Assembly (NCBI GenBank): GCA_020051095.1
Contig: JAGVJN010000042.1
Location: 124,001 to 188,000, forward strand
Source of the DNA: Pseudomonadota bacterium
GTDB lineage: Bacteria; Pseudomonadota; Gammaproteobacteria; Legionellales; Legionellaceae
DNA: 64,000 bases
Direction of reading: 5' to 3'
This document shows, piece by piece, positions 9,468 through 19,546 of this stretch (position 1 is the first letter of the stretch; each line of letters starts with the position of its first letter). Position numbers and translations under genes: made by a program. The notes under the pieces are model-generated. The model saw only the letters and a program-made list of their open reading frames with translations. It ran no database searches and was not told the origin of the DNA.

Positions 9468-10067
9468 TTATTGGCTTGTTTGCCTACTTACCTGGATAAA
9501 TTCAAAAATACGGTATATACCCGTCCAAAGAACCAAAAGGCTAAAGCTAATTGCCAATATAGTAAAGTATTGGGGCAAAAATATCATCATAATGAAAAAA
9601 ATAAATGCTTCTGCTCGCTCCATTAATCCTGGGCTATAATGAAAACTCTTTTGTGTTTGATTTTCAGTGAAAATGCCAACGACTAAAAAGGAGGTGATGC
9701 ATAACAGCATCGACGCAAACATCAGCAGGCACATTAATCCTCGATCAGGGGGGAATTGCAAGAACAACGCCACCACAACAGCACATTCGACCACTCGGTC
9801 CACAAAAATATCTAAGGCAGCTCCTAACGACGATGGCTTATTTTGATAACGCGCCAGGCTGCCGTCTGCCATATCCAACCAACCAGAGAATAAAAGCAGG
9901 ATTGTAGCAGTCATTGGCCAGTTTGCAACAATTGCTATGCTACATAAGATACCCAAACAACCCGAAGCCAGGGTCAAGCCGATGGGGGAAGTCCACTTTG
10001 ATAGCCATGGCATGGCGGGATCTAATAAATACCGTTGGCATCCTTCTCGAAATGATTGTTCAAGCAT
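9468..10067 (-). CDS. CDP-alcohol phosphatidyltransferase family protein
   Basis: A 199-residue polytopic membrane enzyme. The complete family signature D-x2-DG-x2-AR-x8-G-x3-D-x3-D is present as DMADGSLARYQ...LGAALDIFVD. The enzyme condenses CDP-diacylglycerol or another CDP-alcohol with an alcohol acceptor. The product is not determined: PgsA-, Pcs- and archaetidyl-type enzymes share the motif. It lies between tex and the purine permease without overlap. Confidence 0.8.
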   Translation of the reverse strand: MLEQSFREGCQRYLLDPAMPWLSKWTSPIGLTLASGCLGILCSIAIVANWPMTATILLLFSGWLDMADGSLARYQNKPSSLGAALDIFVDRVVECAVVVALFLQFPPDRGLMCLLMFASMLLCITSFLVVGIFTENQTQKSFHYSPGLMERAEAFIFFIMMIFLPQYFTILAISFSLLVLWTGIYRIFEFIQVSRQTSQ

Positions 10068-10153
10068 ATCGGCAGGTTATCCTTATCAGACTTTCAAATC
10101 CAAGAGGAAAATGACGGGCTAAGTCTCTCGTATAAAAGACAATATCGACCACC

Positions 10154-11437
10154 CTATGCCCCCCGTCCTAACGCAAAGAATACAACAAACAAAAGGGCTA
10201 ATATCCAAAGAAGAGGCGAGAGTTTCTTGCGAGCAAGTGCTTTTAAAATAACATAGACAATGATGCCGCTACCAATGCCATCCGCAATGGAGGCTGTGAA
10301 TGGGATCATCATAATGGTCACAATACAAGGCGCGATTTCCGTCATATCCTCGAGCGCTAAATCTTTTATATGGCGCATCATACAACAAGCAACATAAAGC
10401 AATGCTGGCCCTACGGCATAGCTTGGAATCATTTTTGCCATCGGATAAAAAAACAAGATTAATACAAATCCAACTGCAATCACAATCGCGGTTAAACCGG
10501 TTTTCCCGCCCGCCTCAATACCTGCCGCGGATTCAATAAAGGGAGAGGTGCTGGCAGATCCCAATAATCCCGCGAGAGAAGAGGCAGCCGCATCAACGGT
10601 TAAGCTTTTGGTTAATCGCTGATTATGGTTATTTTCTTTGATGAAGTAAGAGCGATTGAGCAAACCAATTAACGTGCCCGTTGCATCAAATACAGCAATG
10701 AGGAAAAACGTGAATGTCGCTTTCAGTGCATTGGCTGAACCCATCCCAGAAAAATCCAATTGTAAAAACGTCGGTGCCATCGAAGGAGGTAATCCAACAA
10801 GCCCTTGCCATTGCGTTTTCCCAAGCAATAAAGCAGCCGCACTAATGGTTAAGATACCAATGATAATGGCGCCTTTCACCTGATAATAATCAAGCAGTGA
10901 AATCAACAAAAACCCGCCTAGAAATAGCAAAACTTCCATCCGCGTTACATCACCCAAACTTAACAACGTCTGAGCATTATCAACAATAATGCCATTTGTT
11001 CTCAAGGCAATTGAAGCGATCAATAGGCTAATGCCAATTAAGATGGCAATTTGCAAGTTCTGGGGAATCGTCTCAATGAGCAGACGCCTTAATGGCGTGA
11101 GGCTGATGATAAAAAAACCAAGACCGGAAATAAACACCATGGCTAAGGCATGTTGCCAATCAAAGCCAAGCCCTTGAACGACGTTATAGGAAAAATAGAT
11201 ATTCAACGCCATGCCCGGTGCTATGCCAATAGGTGTATTGGCATAAACACCCGTTATCAAGCAGGCAAACGCTGTAATTAAACAGGTTGCGGTAAACACC
11301 GCGCCCTGATCCATCCCCGCATCATGCAAAATCGATGGGTTGACAAAGGCGATGTATACCATCGTTAAAAAGGTTGTCACACCTGCCAATAGCTCAGTTT
11401 TCAACTGGGGTGATGGTCGCTTTAGAAAACGCATCAA
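10154..11437 (-). CDS. AzgA-type NCS2 purine permease
   Basis: A 427-residue permease with 12 or more membrane segments. TELLAGVTTFLTMVYIAFVNPSIL and NTPIGIAPGMALN are hallmarks of the AzgA/PurP branch (adenine, guanine and hypoxanthine uptake), as is STSPFIESAAGIEAGGKTGLTA. It directly follows guaC with no spacer, so import and interconversion of purines are probably co-expressed. Confidence 0.9.
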   Translation of the reverse strand: MMRFLKRPSPQLKTELLAGVTTFLTMVYIAFVNPSILHDAGMDQGAVFTATCLITAFACLITGVYANTPIGIAPGMALNIYFSYNVVQGLGFDWQHALAMVFISGLGFFIISLTPLRRLLIETIPQNLQIAILIGISLLIASIALRTNGIIVDNAQTLLSLGDVTRMEVLLFLGGFLLISLLDYYQVKGAIIIGILTISAAALLLGKTQWQGLVGLPPSMAPTFLQLDFSGMGSANALKATFTFFLIAVFDATGTLIGLLNRSYFIKENNHNQRLTKSLTVDAAASSLAGLLGSASTSPFIESAAGIEAGGKTGLTAIVIAVGFVLILFFYPMAKMIPSYAVGPALLYVACCMMRHIKDLALEDMTEIAPCIVTIMMIPFTASIADGIGSGIIVYVILKALARKKLSPLLWILALLFVVFFALGRGA

Positions 11438-12448
11438 TTAACCCAACGTCTTATGCGGCAAACTCTCAATCCTTCCGGCTGGGGTCACATGCACATAATT
11501 GAGTTTTCGTTGCAACTCACCAATGGTATCTGAACCAGAATAAGTTAAGCCAGATCGCAAACCACCAACGATGTCAGCAATGATGGCATCTTCATCTTCT
11601 CGATAAGCAACTTCAGTTGAAACGCCTTCGGCCGTTTTCCACTCTCGCATTTCACCAAGAAAGTTGACTTGTGCTTCTTGGGAAGCCATGCCTCGATATT
11701 CTTTCACTTTTCTGCCACCTTCCTTGGTAATCACATTACCTGGCGTGGGACGGGTTCCAGCCAACATACCGCCAATCATAACAAAATCGGCACCGAATGC
11801 TAATGCCTTGACAATATCACCTGGAGTTCGAATGCCGCCATCCGCCACAATAGATCGGTCTGAGCGGGCGCAGTCTTGAATGCAAGTCAACATCGGCACA
11901 CCAAATCCTGTTTTAATACGGGTTGAGCAAACCGAACCACCACCAATGCCTGCTTTAATAATATCGGCACCGCATGAAGCTAAATAATCCGCACCAGCAT
12001 AAGTGGCGACATTGCCCGCCATAATGCAATGATCGGGTAAGATTTTACGCAGCTGCTTTAACGTTTTACCAACATATTTGGCATGCGCATGCGCCACATC
12101 CACGCAAAAATAGAGAGCCCCCGCATCACGTAACGCTGCTGCGCGTTCCAATTCCGTTTGGTTGCAACCAACTGAAACAAAGGCTTTTCCTTGGCATGCC
12201 TTAAATTCTTTCACGTTGTCTTCGATACTCATAAACCGATGCAACACGCCCATGCCGCCTTTATCCGACATAAAGTTTGCCATTTTCGATTCGGTCACTT
12301 TATCCATGTTGGAACTTAACACAGGCAAATCCAATGATAATTTGCCTAAACGGTCAGTCATGGAGATATCAACTTCCCGACGGGATTCGTGATGATTATA
12401 GGATGGGATCAAAAGAACATCATCGTAGGTAATCGCTTGTAGCTGCAT
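11438..12448 (-). CDS. guaC: GMP reductase (IMPDH/GMPR family)
   Basis: A 336-residue TIM-barrel enzyme. The catalytic loop [17 protein letters not shown] contains the nucleophilic Cys. The CBS pair found in most IMP dehydrogenases is absent, and the length matches GMP reductase. It converts GMP to IMP with NADPH. A divergent IMP dehydrogenase lacking CBS domains remains possible. It forms a two-gene unit with the purine permease downstream. Confidence 0.85.
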   Translation of the reverse strand: MQLQAITYDDVLLIPSYNHHESRREVDISMTDRLGKLSLDLPVLSSNMDKVTESKMANFMSDKGGMGVLHRFMSIEDNVKEFKACQGKAFVSVGCNQTELERAAALRDAGALYFCVDVAHAHAKYVGKTLKQLRKILPDHCIMAGNVATYAGADYLASCGADIIKAGIGGGSVCSTRIKTGFGVPMLTCIQDCARSDRSIVADGGIRTPGDIVKALAFGADFVMIGGMLAGTRPTPGNVITKEGGRKVKEYRGMASQEAQVNFLGEMREWKTAEGVSTEVAYREDEDAIIADIVGGLRSGLTYSGSDTIGELQRKLNYVHVTPAGRIESLPHKTLG

Positions 12449-12466
12449 ATAGGGCCTCTGAGTCTA

Positions 12467-12492
12467 ATAAAAAAGGGCCTGCTTTCAGGCCC
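12467..12492 (-). terminator. intrinsic terminator of the PhoH gene
   Basis: On the minus strand, GGGCCTG-AAAG-CAGGCCC forms a perfect 7-bp GC-rich stem (12475-12492) and is followed by six T. It begins seven bases beyond the PIN-PhoH stop codon and separates that gene from guaC. Confidence 0.9.
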
Positions 12493-12498
12493 AGCTAA

Positions 12499-13884
12499 TT
12501 ATAATTGCTCTGCTGCATAATAGGCAAGTCTTGATCGCTCCCCTCGCATTAATGTCATATGTGCACTATGCTCCCATTCTTTAAACCGATCCACCGCATA
12601 AGTTAAACCCGAGGTCGTTTCACTTAAATAGGGCGTGTCAATTTGCTTGATGTCGCCTAAGCAAATGATTTTAGACCCAGGCCCTGCTCGGGTAATCAAT
12701 GTCTTTATTTGCTTAGAAGTAAGGTTTTGAGCTTCATCGATGATAATATAGCGATTTAAAAATGTTCGCCCCCGCATAAAATTCAATGAGCGAATCTTTA
12801 TTTTATTTTGCAGCAAATCCGCCGTCGCTTCCCGGCCAAAACGGCCGCCTTCTTGAGATGCGTGCAGCACTTCTAAATTATCCATTAGGGCACCCATCCA
12901 AGGGGTCATCTTCTCTTCTTCGGTGCCCGGCAAAAAGCCGATGTCTTCCCCAACTGGAATCGTTACCCTTGTCATCACAATCTCGTTATAAAGCTGCTTA
13001 TCCATCACTTGGCTCAATCCAGCCGCAACGGTTAACAAGGTTTTGCCAGTTCCAGCTTGCCCTTGCAAAGACACAAAATCAATATCTGGGTCAAGCAACA
13101 AGTTCAGAGCAAAGTTCTGCTCTGTGTTTCTCGCTTTGATTCCCCAAACACTTTGATTGCTAGACATATAATCGCGGGCAACGGAAACAATAGCTTTTGT
13201 GCCTTCTCGCTTTCTGACAATCCCTTGAAACTCTTCATCTTGGGTGATCAAACAATCATTGACATACCAATTTTGCGTTATTTCGCCTTCGAATTGATAA
13301 TAGGAATTGCCACTATCTTGCCAAACCTGCATGTTTTTAGGCTGACTATCCCAAAAATTATTATCTAGCATATGTAAACCACGATGAAGCAGGCTGACAT
13401 CATCTAGCACTTTATCGTTATAGTAATCTTCCGCTTGGATACCTAAAATACCCGCTTTAATGCGCAAATTAATGTCTTTTGAAACAATGATGACCTGGTG
13501 ATCCGGCCATTTCTTTTTAAGGCCTAAGGTGGTTGCTAAAATGGTGTTATCGGCTTTATTACCTGGCAAAGAAGGGATGGTCGTGCCATGGAATTCATCT
13601 GTCTGGAAATATAATCGGCCCGTTTTTTCCTGTTGTGCAAGATAATTCGGGATTGGCAATCCATTCACGACTTGTTCATGGGTTGCTTTTGCCATCATTT
13701 CCACAATCATCCGGTTGGTTTGCCGAACGTTTCTTGCCACCTCCGAGAGACCCATTTTGTGGCTATCAAGCTCTTCTAAAACCACCATTGGCAAATAGAT
13801 GTCATTATCCTCAAACCGATATATTGCGGTCGGATCATGCATGAGAATATTCGTATCCAATACAAATAGCTTTCTTTTGGCCAT
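12499..13884 (-). CDS. PIN-PhoH fusion protein (PhoH2/YlaK type)
   Basis: A 461-residue protein with an N-terminal PIN nuclease domain (FVLDTNILMHDP with catalytic Asp; VVLEELD) and a C-terminal PhoH P-loop ATPase (Walker A GQAGTGKTLL near residue 280, Walker B YIIIDEAQNLT). PhoH2 proteins are RNA helicase/ribonucleases, in some bacteria part of toxin-antitoxin pairs. No small antitoxin gene is seen next to it. A strong intrinsic terminator follows. Confidence 0.93.
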   Translation of the reverse strand: MAKRKLFVLDTNILMHDPTAIYRFEDNDIYLPMVVLEELDSHKMGLSEVARNVRQTNRMIVEMMAKATHEQVVNGLPIPNYLAQQEKTGRLYFQTDEFHGTTIPSLPGNKADNTILATTLGLKKKWPDHQVIIVSKDINLRIKAGILGIQAEDYYNDKVLDDVSLLHRGLHMLDNNFWDSQPKNMQVWQDSGNSYYQFEGEITQNWYVNDCLITQDEEFQGIVRKREGTKAIVSVARDYMSSNQSVWGIKARNTEQNFALNLLLDPDIDFVSLQGQAGTGKTLLTVAAGLSQVMDKQLYNEIVMTRVTIPVGEDIGFLPGTEEEKMTPWMGALMDNLEVLHASQEGGRFGREATADLLQNKIKIRSLNFMRGRTFLNRYIIIDEAQNLTSKQIKTLITRAGPGSKIICLGDIKQIDTPYLSETTSGLTYAVDRFKEWEHSAHMTLMRGERSRLAYYAAEQL

Positions 13885-13935
13885 CCGTTGCCTCTCCTAT
13901 ATTAGAACAATCAAAAATAGCAGCGTTCTTTTGTC

Positions 13936-14790
13936 TTAGACTAATGGCTGCCCAAATTTAACCGCCTGACCTACGGTCAATTGTTTTGCCCATTGCGCTG
14001 CTTGCACATCGGCAAACAGCAATATAACCGTGGATCCCATTTGAAAATGTCCCATTTCACCCCCTTGTGGTAAAGAGGGTTGAGCAAAATCTTGGTTGCG
14101 ATAATCAATGCGCTCCAAAATTTTCTTGCGCGGAAGAACCCCACCCCAACTCGTAGCCATGCTGCCAACGACGGTCGCACCTACCATGATAGAAGCCATT
14201 AAACCTAGGTGGGTGTCAAATAGGCAAATTAACCGCTCATTGCGGGCGAATAAGTTAGGTATAACACGGGTTGTAGCTGGCTGTACAGAAAATAGTTTCC
14301 CCGGGACGTAGGTCGTTTGCAAAAGCGTGCCAGCCACGGGCATATGCACGCGATGATAATCTTTAGGCGATAAATAAAGGGTTGCAAAAGCACCATTTTT
14401 TAAGGCCTCGTAGGCGTTTAAATCACCGGCTAGCAAGGACTCCAAGCGATAGTGTCGCCCCTTGGCTTGGATAAGTTGACCTGATTCGATGCGTCCAAAT
14501 TGGGCTAAATAACCATCCACAGGGCTGATTATGATAGAATCAGCAATAGGCCTGGCGTCGGTTTTTAAATGTCGGGTGAAAAAATCATTAAAGGTATCGT
14601 ACTCATTTGCGTCTGTGCGAAGTGCCTCCGCCATATTTACCCCATAGATTCGGATAAAAATTCGGATGAAGGCATTCTTAAACCACGTGGTTTTGATGTT
14701 TGCAAAAAAACCCAAAAGCCGCGTGAGCGTTTGTTTGGGTGTTAAATAATGAAAAAAAGCTTTTACGTAATCCAATAACATTGACGCCAA
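13936..14790 (-). CDS. psd: phosphatidylserine decarboxylase proenzyme
   Basis: A 284-residue protein. The autocleavage site MGSTVILLF near the C-terminus corresponds to the LGST motif whose Ser becomes the pyruvoyl group; YHRVHMPVAG and SPVDGYL are the other conserved active-site segments. It makes phosphatidylethanolamine from phosphatidylserine at the inner membrane. The length is normal for the gammaproteobacterial enzyme. Confidence 0.96.
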   Translation of the reverse strand: MASMLLDYVKAFFHYLTPKQTLTRLLGFFANIKTTWFKNAFIRIFIRIYGVNMAEALRTDANEYDTFNDFFTRHLKTDARPIADSIIISPVDGYLAQFGRIESGQLIQAKGRHYRLESLLAGDLNAYEALKNGAFATLYLSPKDYHRVHMPVAGTLLQTTYVPGKLFSVQPATTRVIPNLFARNERLICLFDTHLGLMASIMVGATVVGSMATSWGGVLPRKKILERIDYRNQDFAQPSLPQGGEMGHFQMGSTVILLFADVQAAQWAKQLTVGQAVKFGQPLV

Positions 14791-14850
14791 GTTTCTGTTA
14801 AATCGTTATCTGGTACCTGCAAATATACCTGAATTCAAGCTCGCAGACAA

Positions 14851-17424
14851 TTACCACCACGATGATTTCCCAGAGTACTTAGTGACCGCCTGGAGTGCCA
14901 AGTTATCCTCTTGTTCTTTGCAGCTTTGCTCCATCTTTTTAGCCCCTGGCTGAAGATTTTCCAGCACTTCTTGCCCATGCAATTTAAATTTTAGAATGTC
15001 TAACTCAGGATTCGCCTTTATCACTTCTGGCCAAATTTGCATAAATAATTTATAGGCGAGTGACTTCTCCGATTGACCACTGGTTATAATGACCTTCGAA
15101 AAAATATATTTATAGGATTTACCCTCGGCAACCATCTTAGTAATTTCAGTGGAACTATCATGAAACCAACTTGCGCCGACTGAGCGGTTTTCGTTATAGG
15201 CTGAAACTGCAGAACTTAATTTTTTCTCGAATACAAGGGCTTCTGGACTAGTTTTTCCAGATTTTTGCTTCAAGTCCCATTGTTTATCGAGCCATTCATA
15301 CACTGCCAGTTCAAATTTAGGGAAAGTTGTATCATGGTATGGGTGGCTTAAATTGATGTCCGATTTAACAAATTTATCCAATTTTTGGATATAGAGTGCA
15401 TCGTTAAAATAAGCGTCCTTCAATTCTTCTAGCTTTGGCTGAATAGCGGAATGATTGAGTTTACGCAGAATTAAATTAAATAAATGCATGTTTAATGAGG
15501 TTGAAACTAACGATGATCCACATTCCCACCCGCCCCAACTAAATATACAGGCAAGTTGGTTTGCTCCACTTTCTGCACTGAGTTGAATATACTCTTTGAC
15601 AGGTTGTGAGCGATTTTTTGTGCTACCGTAAAGTTCTATGGCTTCTTTGACGAGCTGATGAAGCTGCGACTTATTATTATTGGCCCACTTAAACATCACT
15701 TGAATGACATCTTGGATAACAGTTGGATCATTGTAGGGTAACAATGTTGCTTCTGGGTGCCCATTTTTATCTTGGCAATCAATGGGCTTATCGCCACCAA
15801 TGAGCTGCAAATTAATATGTTGACTTAAATTCACATCAACCGTTGTTTCATTCATCAACCGTAACAAGGCACGCAAATTTTCAATCGTCTCAGTCCCTTC
15901 TCCCAATTTTTCTAGTAAAGGGATGAGTGATTTACCCGCTGATTCTAATTGTTTGACAAGTTTTGTATTATCCTCAACCGTCAGTTTTGGCGTCAGCACT
16001 TCGAAGTATGACTCAATTTCCTTGATAAGCTCGGGAATAACTTTATGACAGGTTTCAAACGCTGGACGTAATGGGCTATTGGCATCGCACATTATTTTGA
16101 TTTCTTTAATCGAACTCACCGACAAAGAGGGGAATAAATCCATCGCACGTGTCACTTTGCCACTTGTTTCACTGATATCAGAAAATAGGGGGCTTTTAGC
16201 GCTTTCTTCAACCGATACTGAGACCAGCTTTCCTAAATTTTGGTAAAATTTAAATGCTCTTAACCGGATATCATTAAATTGCGGCCAATATGAATCCCGC
16301 CATATTTGGTGATATTTTTGCTCGATTTCAGTCAGATTAAATGCCCCAGGCAAATCCTCTTTTTCAAGCTGTAAATTGATTTGTTTCGCAAATTCAACGA
16401 CCTTCTTATAAGCCGATGGGCGTCTTCTTAAGAAATCCTTAAACGCAGGATCATTTGTTTTCTCATCACCACGATAAAAAACCGTTGCCAAATAAAACTC
16501 ATCGAAGTTAGTCTGGGCATGATCCAGCACTTCCTCAATGAACTTTCCATCTGTATTTTCTGAAAAATACTGTTTTAATCGAAGTCGTGTCGCATTGGGT
16601 TGAAATAACAATAATTGTCTTAAAATCGCCTCAAATTTTTGTAGTTTAAAACTTGTCGGCTCTCCAGTTTTATGGAGAATTTTAGTATCGGGTAATGTTT
16701 GAAATGATGACACATTTTTACTTTCTTTATATCCAAGCACCCCAGTTTTCGTCGGCCAATAGTAGGGGCCATCGGTTAAGTTGGGGAAATAGGTGACGTC
16801 GGATTTTGTAAAGCGCATATTTTTATCAGCAACTTCACGCCAGTTCCCATCCACCCAGCGGTACCCTTTTATTTCCCCTGTCTTGGGATAATTGGACATA
16901 TCAAAATCGATGCGGACATATCGCGGATTAATATAGTGATGAAGCTCATCAATGCCGTCATAGCAAAATAGAATTTGCGCTGGATGTAAATCGTCTTCTT
17001 TTTGAGCCCAAGATGTGACCAAAAGTTGCGTCATGTTAAGCTGAATCATGGTTTCAGCAGAGGGATTTCGATAGTGGTTTAATAACGAATCTGATTCCGA
17101 TTCGCCTGCAAAAAGCAGCGGTTTTGCATTAGGGGCTGCTACGGAGAAAGTGCCTGCGATATCGCCATTTTCGTAAAATACCAACCGTTCTTCTGCCGCA
17201 TCATTACCCATATAAAGGCGATACATCAGACTGTTTGCAACGGACCATTTGGCAAGGGAAGCAGGGTAGTAAGTCTTGTCAGATACGGGCTTAAAAAATC
17301 CTTTCAGACCACTGTCTTTTAAGGTTGCTTGACTAACCCCATGGGAATTAGGTCCCAGCCCTACTGAACCTGCTAAGGTCAAGTTGTTAAAGTTAATCCC
17401 TCGAGGAGGTAGTGATTCTGGCAT
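14851..17424 (-). CDS. large accessory protein with kinase-like N-terminal motifs, candidate effector
   Basis: An 857-residue soluble protein without signal peptide. I do not recognise a named family, but the first 180 residues carry spaced motifs like an atypical (HipA/PI-kinase-like) kinase: LKGFFKP (Lys45), AAEERLVFYENGDIAGTFS, DDLHPAQILF (His147) and RIDFDMS (Asp173/Asp175), corresponding to ATP-Lys, catalytic loop and metal Asp. The rest is helical. The C-terminus (SCKEQEDN...SSWW) has an acidic patch before a short tail, as in many Dot/Icm substrates. Kinase activity and translocation are inference. It sits alone, next to a gene-poor stretch and a phospholipase-like gene. Confidence 0.6.
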   Translation of the reverse strand: MPESLPPRGINFNNLTLAGSVGLGPNSHGVSQATLKDSGLKGFFKPVSDKTYYPASLAKWSVANSLMYRLYMGNDAAEERLVFYENGDIAGTFSVAAPNAKPLLFAGESESDSLLNHYRNPSAETMIQLNMTQLLVTSWAQKEDDLHPAQILFCYDGIDELHHYINPRYVRIDFDMSNYPKTGEIKGYRWVDGNWREVADKNMRFTKSDVTYFPNLTDGPYYWPTKTGVLGYKESKNVSSFQTLPDTKILHKTGEPTSFKLQKFEAILRQLLLFQPNATRLRLKQYFSENTDGKFIEEVLDHAQTNFDEFYLATVFYRGDEKTNDPAFKDFLRRRPSAYKKVVEFAKQINLQLEKEDLPGAFNLTEIEQKYHQIWRDSYWPQFNDIRLRAFKFYQNLGKLVSVSVEESAKSPLFSDISETSGKVTRAMDLFPSLSVSSIKEIKIMCDANSPLRPAFETCHKVIPELIKEIESYFEVLTPKLTVEDNTKLVKQLESAGKSLIPLLEKLGEGTETIENLRALLRLMNETTVDVNLSQHINLQLIGGDKPIDCQDKNGHPEATLLPYNDPTVIQDVIQVMFKWANNNKSQLHQLVKEAIELYGSTKNRSQPVKEYIQLSAESGANQLACIFSWGGWECGSSLVSTSLNMHLFNLILRKLNHSAIQPKLEELKDAYFNDALYIQKLDKFVKSDINLSHPYHDTTFPKFELAVYEWLDKQWDLKQKSGKTSPEALVFEKKLSSAVSAYNENRSVGASWFHDSSTEITKMVAEGKSYKYIFSKVIITSGQSEKSLAYKLFMQIWPEVIKANPELDILKFKLHGQEVLENLQPGAKKMEQSCKEQEDNLALQAVTKYSGKSSWW

Positions 17425-17690
17425 GGCACGTCCTTATACAATCTAAATCCAGCAGGAATATCATATTAAGCAGAAAATAGCCTTAAATTCAATAGCTGTT
17501 GCAAGGTTTTAACCATTACGCTATAGAAAAGACAGATCTGCCATGAAATGACACACAATTAGTCGAAGCCTTAGGAGAACACGTCCCTGACAAGACTCCC
17601 GATAATCATCATTTAATCCTATGGGCTAAACACATTGGTAGCCACATCCGTGCAATAGACATTTTTTACTGCTCAATCTTTGTGAGCTTT

Positions 17691-17738
17691 GTGAAGCAAT
17701 CCAGTTCTGTCTCTGGACATACATCCGCTCTGCTTCAC
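17691..17738. repeat. palindromic intergenic element
   Basis: GTGAAGCA (17691-17698) and TGCTTCAC (17731-17738) are perfect inverted repeats enclosing a smaller CCAG/CTGG pair. The minus-strand wording (CTGGATTGCTTC) resembles common short interspersed palindromes of proteobacterial genomes. Confidence 0.45.
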
Positions 17739-17920
17739 TGCGTTCATAACGACGCCTTATTTTAAAAAATGTGCTGCTCAAAGCTTTCCCATTTAAAATT
17801 TATATAACATAAAGCATGCTCAGTTTCTACTATCTTTGATCTTAATTCCGTTTGTTGAGACAAAAAATAATAAGGTCTATCGTAATTTTCTTCTATGTCT
17901 TAATCCTTGGTTTCCTGGAA

Positions 17921-17938
17921 CCTCCGCATTCGCGGAGG
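17921..17938. repeat. short palindrome CCTCCGC-ATTC-GCGGAGG
   Basis: A perfect 7-bp stem with four-base loop, preceded by TTCCTGGAA and followed by GCGACG, a wording typical of dispersed REP-like palindromes. It has no T tract, so an intrinsic terminator is unlikely. Confidence 0.5.
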
Positions 17939-17996
17939 GCGACGTAATTATCACGGACCGTGTCGCAGTTCTTCTCAATACAATGGCATGACAAGG

Positions 17997-19514
17997 TTAA
18001 TTTAAAACCATGTTCTTTGGGATTTCGCTTGCCTCCTCTCCCTTTACTTTCTCAGCATAGTTTAAATACGGTGAGCCGCCTTTTTCAAAAAAGGCCGTTT
18101 CCTTTAATTCAGGCACAACGTGCAATCCACATGGCGGTGCGGGGATGGGCTGCCTCTCTTTTATACGACCTGATTCTTGCTCTTTAATGGTTAACTCATC
18201 CTTTGCTGATAAGGGGATTTCTTTGGTGTTGTAAAACGGTAACACCCGAAGCTTAAATAAAATATAAAGTAGCTGAAGTTTGCCACTGACCTCTTTGTAA
18301 CCCCATGATTTAGGATGTTGTTGTAATTGATCAAAATCATCAGGTCCTATCATGCGAATTTTTTTTAAATCACCCCGCACCCATATTTTTTTATTGTGGT
18401 AGAGAAACATGGGTTCGGGCTGGCGATAATTATAATCAACATCCGGGAGATAACTTAAAGCACCATAACTTTCCGGATCAGGCCTTTGTTGACCGTCAAG
18501 CACAGCCTCCAAATCCGCCACCGATGCCTGCAAACTTTCGATACAGGCTTGTTTGTTATAAGCGTTTTTGCATTGGTCAAATGTGCCATCGCCAAACGCA
18601 TCCACCGGCGCATCTTTTTCATTGGGAGTTGGATCATACGGTTTTTTGGTATAAACACTTATTCGATTTAATTCATTGTGCATGGTATTTACAGCAATCC
18701 CCCCTAAAAAACCAAATTTTTCAGGGAATTCCACCCGCAAATCACCAACTAACGACATATGTCCTGCAGCAAAATGATCCGAGAGGTAATGAGCGGTGTA
18801 CATTTCAATTTCAAAGCTCATCGCATGGTAACGATGGGCAAACGCTTGCAGCAATTCGGGCGTAAGCTGGTTATGGTCAACAAGGTGATTGACAGTTTTT
18901 AAATAAAAAGGATTATCTGAACGAAATGAAGGTTCTTGTGCTAGCTTTTTAAGCTGATAAGCGGTTTGCGCATAATCCAATGCCATGGTATGACCGATGG
19001 TATAAACGCGGACAGACCAAGGGGTAAAATGGGTTTGATTTTTATCGAGCTTCTTATCGTAATGCTTCACTCGAAAATAATACATGACTTGCTGGATTAA
19101 ATCATTGACTGATTTAACCGGAAAATAACTGGCACTGGCAATTTTAAAAACGGTATCGACTGATGAACGTTTCCGCTTTGGGTTGGCTAAATCATGTAAA
19201 GCGTCAAGCAGTGCCTTTTCTTCGCCATCGGACACTTCTCTTCGTATTAACTCTTTACCTAAATCTTCGACGGAACTGTATTTTTGACAGGATTCCAGCT
19301 GAAGCTTCACGTTCCAATCGGGATCGGTGAAATAGTCCGGCATCGCCACAATTTCACCTAAAGTGAGCTTTAACGTATCAAGCGGTTGCGGGATGCCGTT
19401 AATTAGAGACATCATGGTAAGGCTTGTCTTGTTTTCGTTTAGGGCGAGGTAAGGGTTATCTCTGAGTTTTACAGTAATCGCATCACCGATGTCCCTGTGT
19501 TCATTTGTGTCCAT
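17997..19514 (-). CDS. zinc-dependent phospholipase C-like protein (PlcA/PlcC/CegC1 type)
   Basis: A 505-residue protein. LTLGEIVAMPDYFTDP resembles the YGDIVALAGDFYG start of Legionella phospholipases C. The metal-binding segments follow in order: HFTPWSVRVYTIGHTMAL (His162, His175), then AHYLSDHFAAGH (His242, Asp246, His252), then MHNELNRISVYTK. No Sec signal peptide is evident, whereas a GEEASE acidic patch lies near the C-terminus, which would fit a Dot/Icm-delivered enzyme like CegC1. The family assignment rests on motif recall, not a search. The upstream region is shared with a divergent TSUP permease. Confidence 0.65.
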   Translation of the reverse strand: MDTNEHRDIGDAITVKLRDNPYLALNENKTSLTMMSLINGIPQPLDTLKLTLGEIVAMPDYFTDPDWNVKLQLESCQKYSSVEDLGKELIRREVSDGEEKALLDALHDLANPKRKRSSVDTVFKIASASYFPVKSVNDLIQQVMYYFRVKHYDKKLDKNQTHFTPWSVRVYTIGHTMALDYAQTAYQLKKLAQEPSFRSDNPFYLKTVNHLVDHNQLTPELLQAFAHRYHAMSFEIEMYTAHYLSDHFAAGHMSLVGDLRVEFPEKFGFLGGIAVNTMHNELNRISVYTKKPYDPTPNEKDAPVDAFGDGTFDQCKNAYNKQACIESLQASVADLEAVLDGQQRPDPESYGALSYLPDVDYNYRQPEPMFLYHNKKIWVRGDLKKIRMIGPDDFDQLQQHPKSWGYKEVSGKLQLLYILFKLRVLPFYNTKEIPLSAKDELTIKEQESGRIKERQPIPAPPCGLHVVPELKETAFFEKGGSPYLNYAEKVKGEEASEIPKNMVLN

Positions 19515-19546
19515 TTTTAATCCTTAAAATGGTTAATACTCTCATT

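Larger units (their letters stand above)
17425..17996. other. 572-base gene-poor stretch with degenerate repeats
   Basis: No convincing gene is seen. From about 17540 to 17766 one plus-strand frame stays open for roughly 70 codons but has no start codon and no recognisable product, and may be decayed coding DNA. Two palindromic elements lie here (17691-17738 and 17921-17938). The right part leads into the 3' end of the phospholipase-like gene. Confidence 0.5.

Noticed and set aside
12786-13139. 117-codon plus-strand frame inside the PhoH gene
   Set aside because: It is antisense to a strongly conserved coding region, with no RBS or recognisable product. The same applies to antisense frames in the SecA-like, map, mmsA and acs-like genes.
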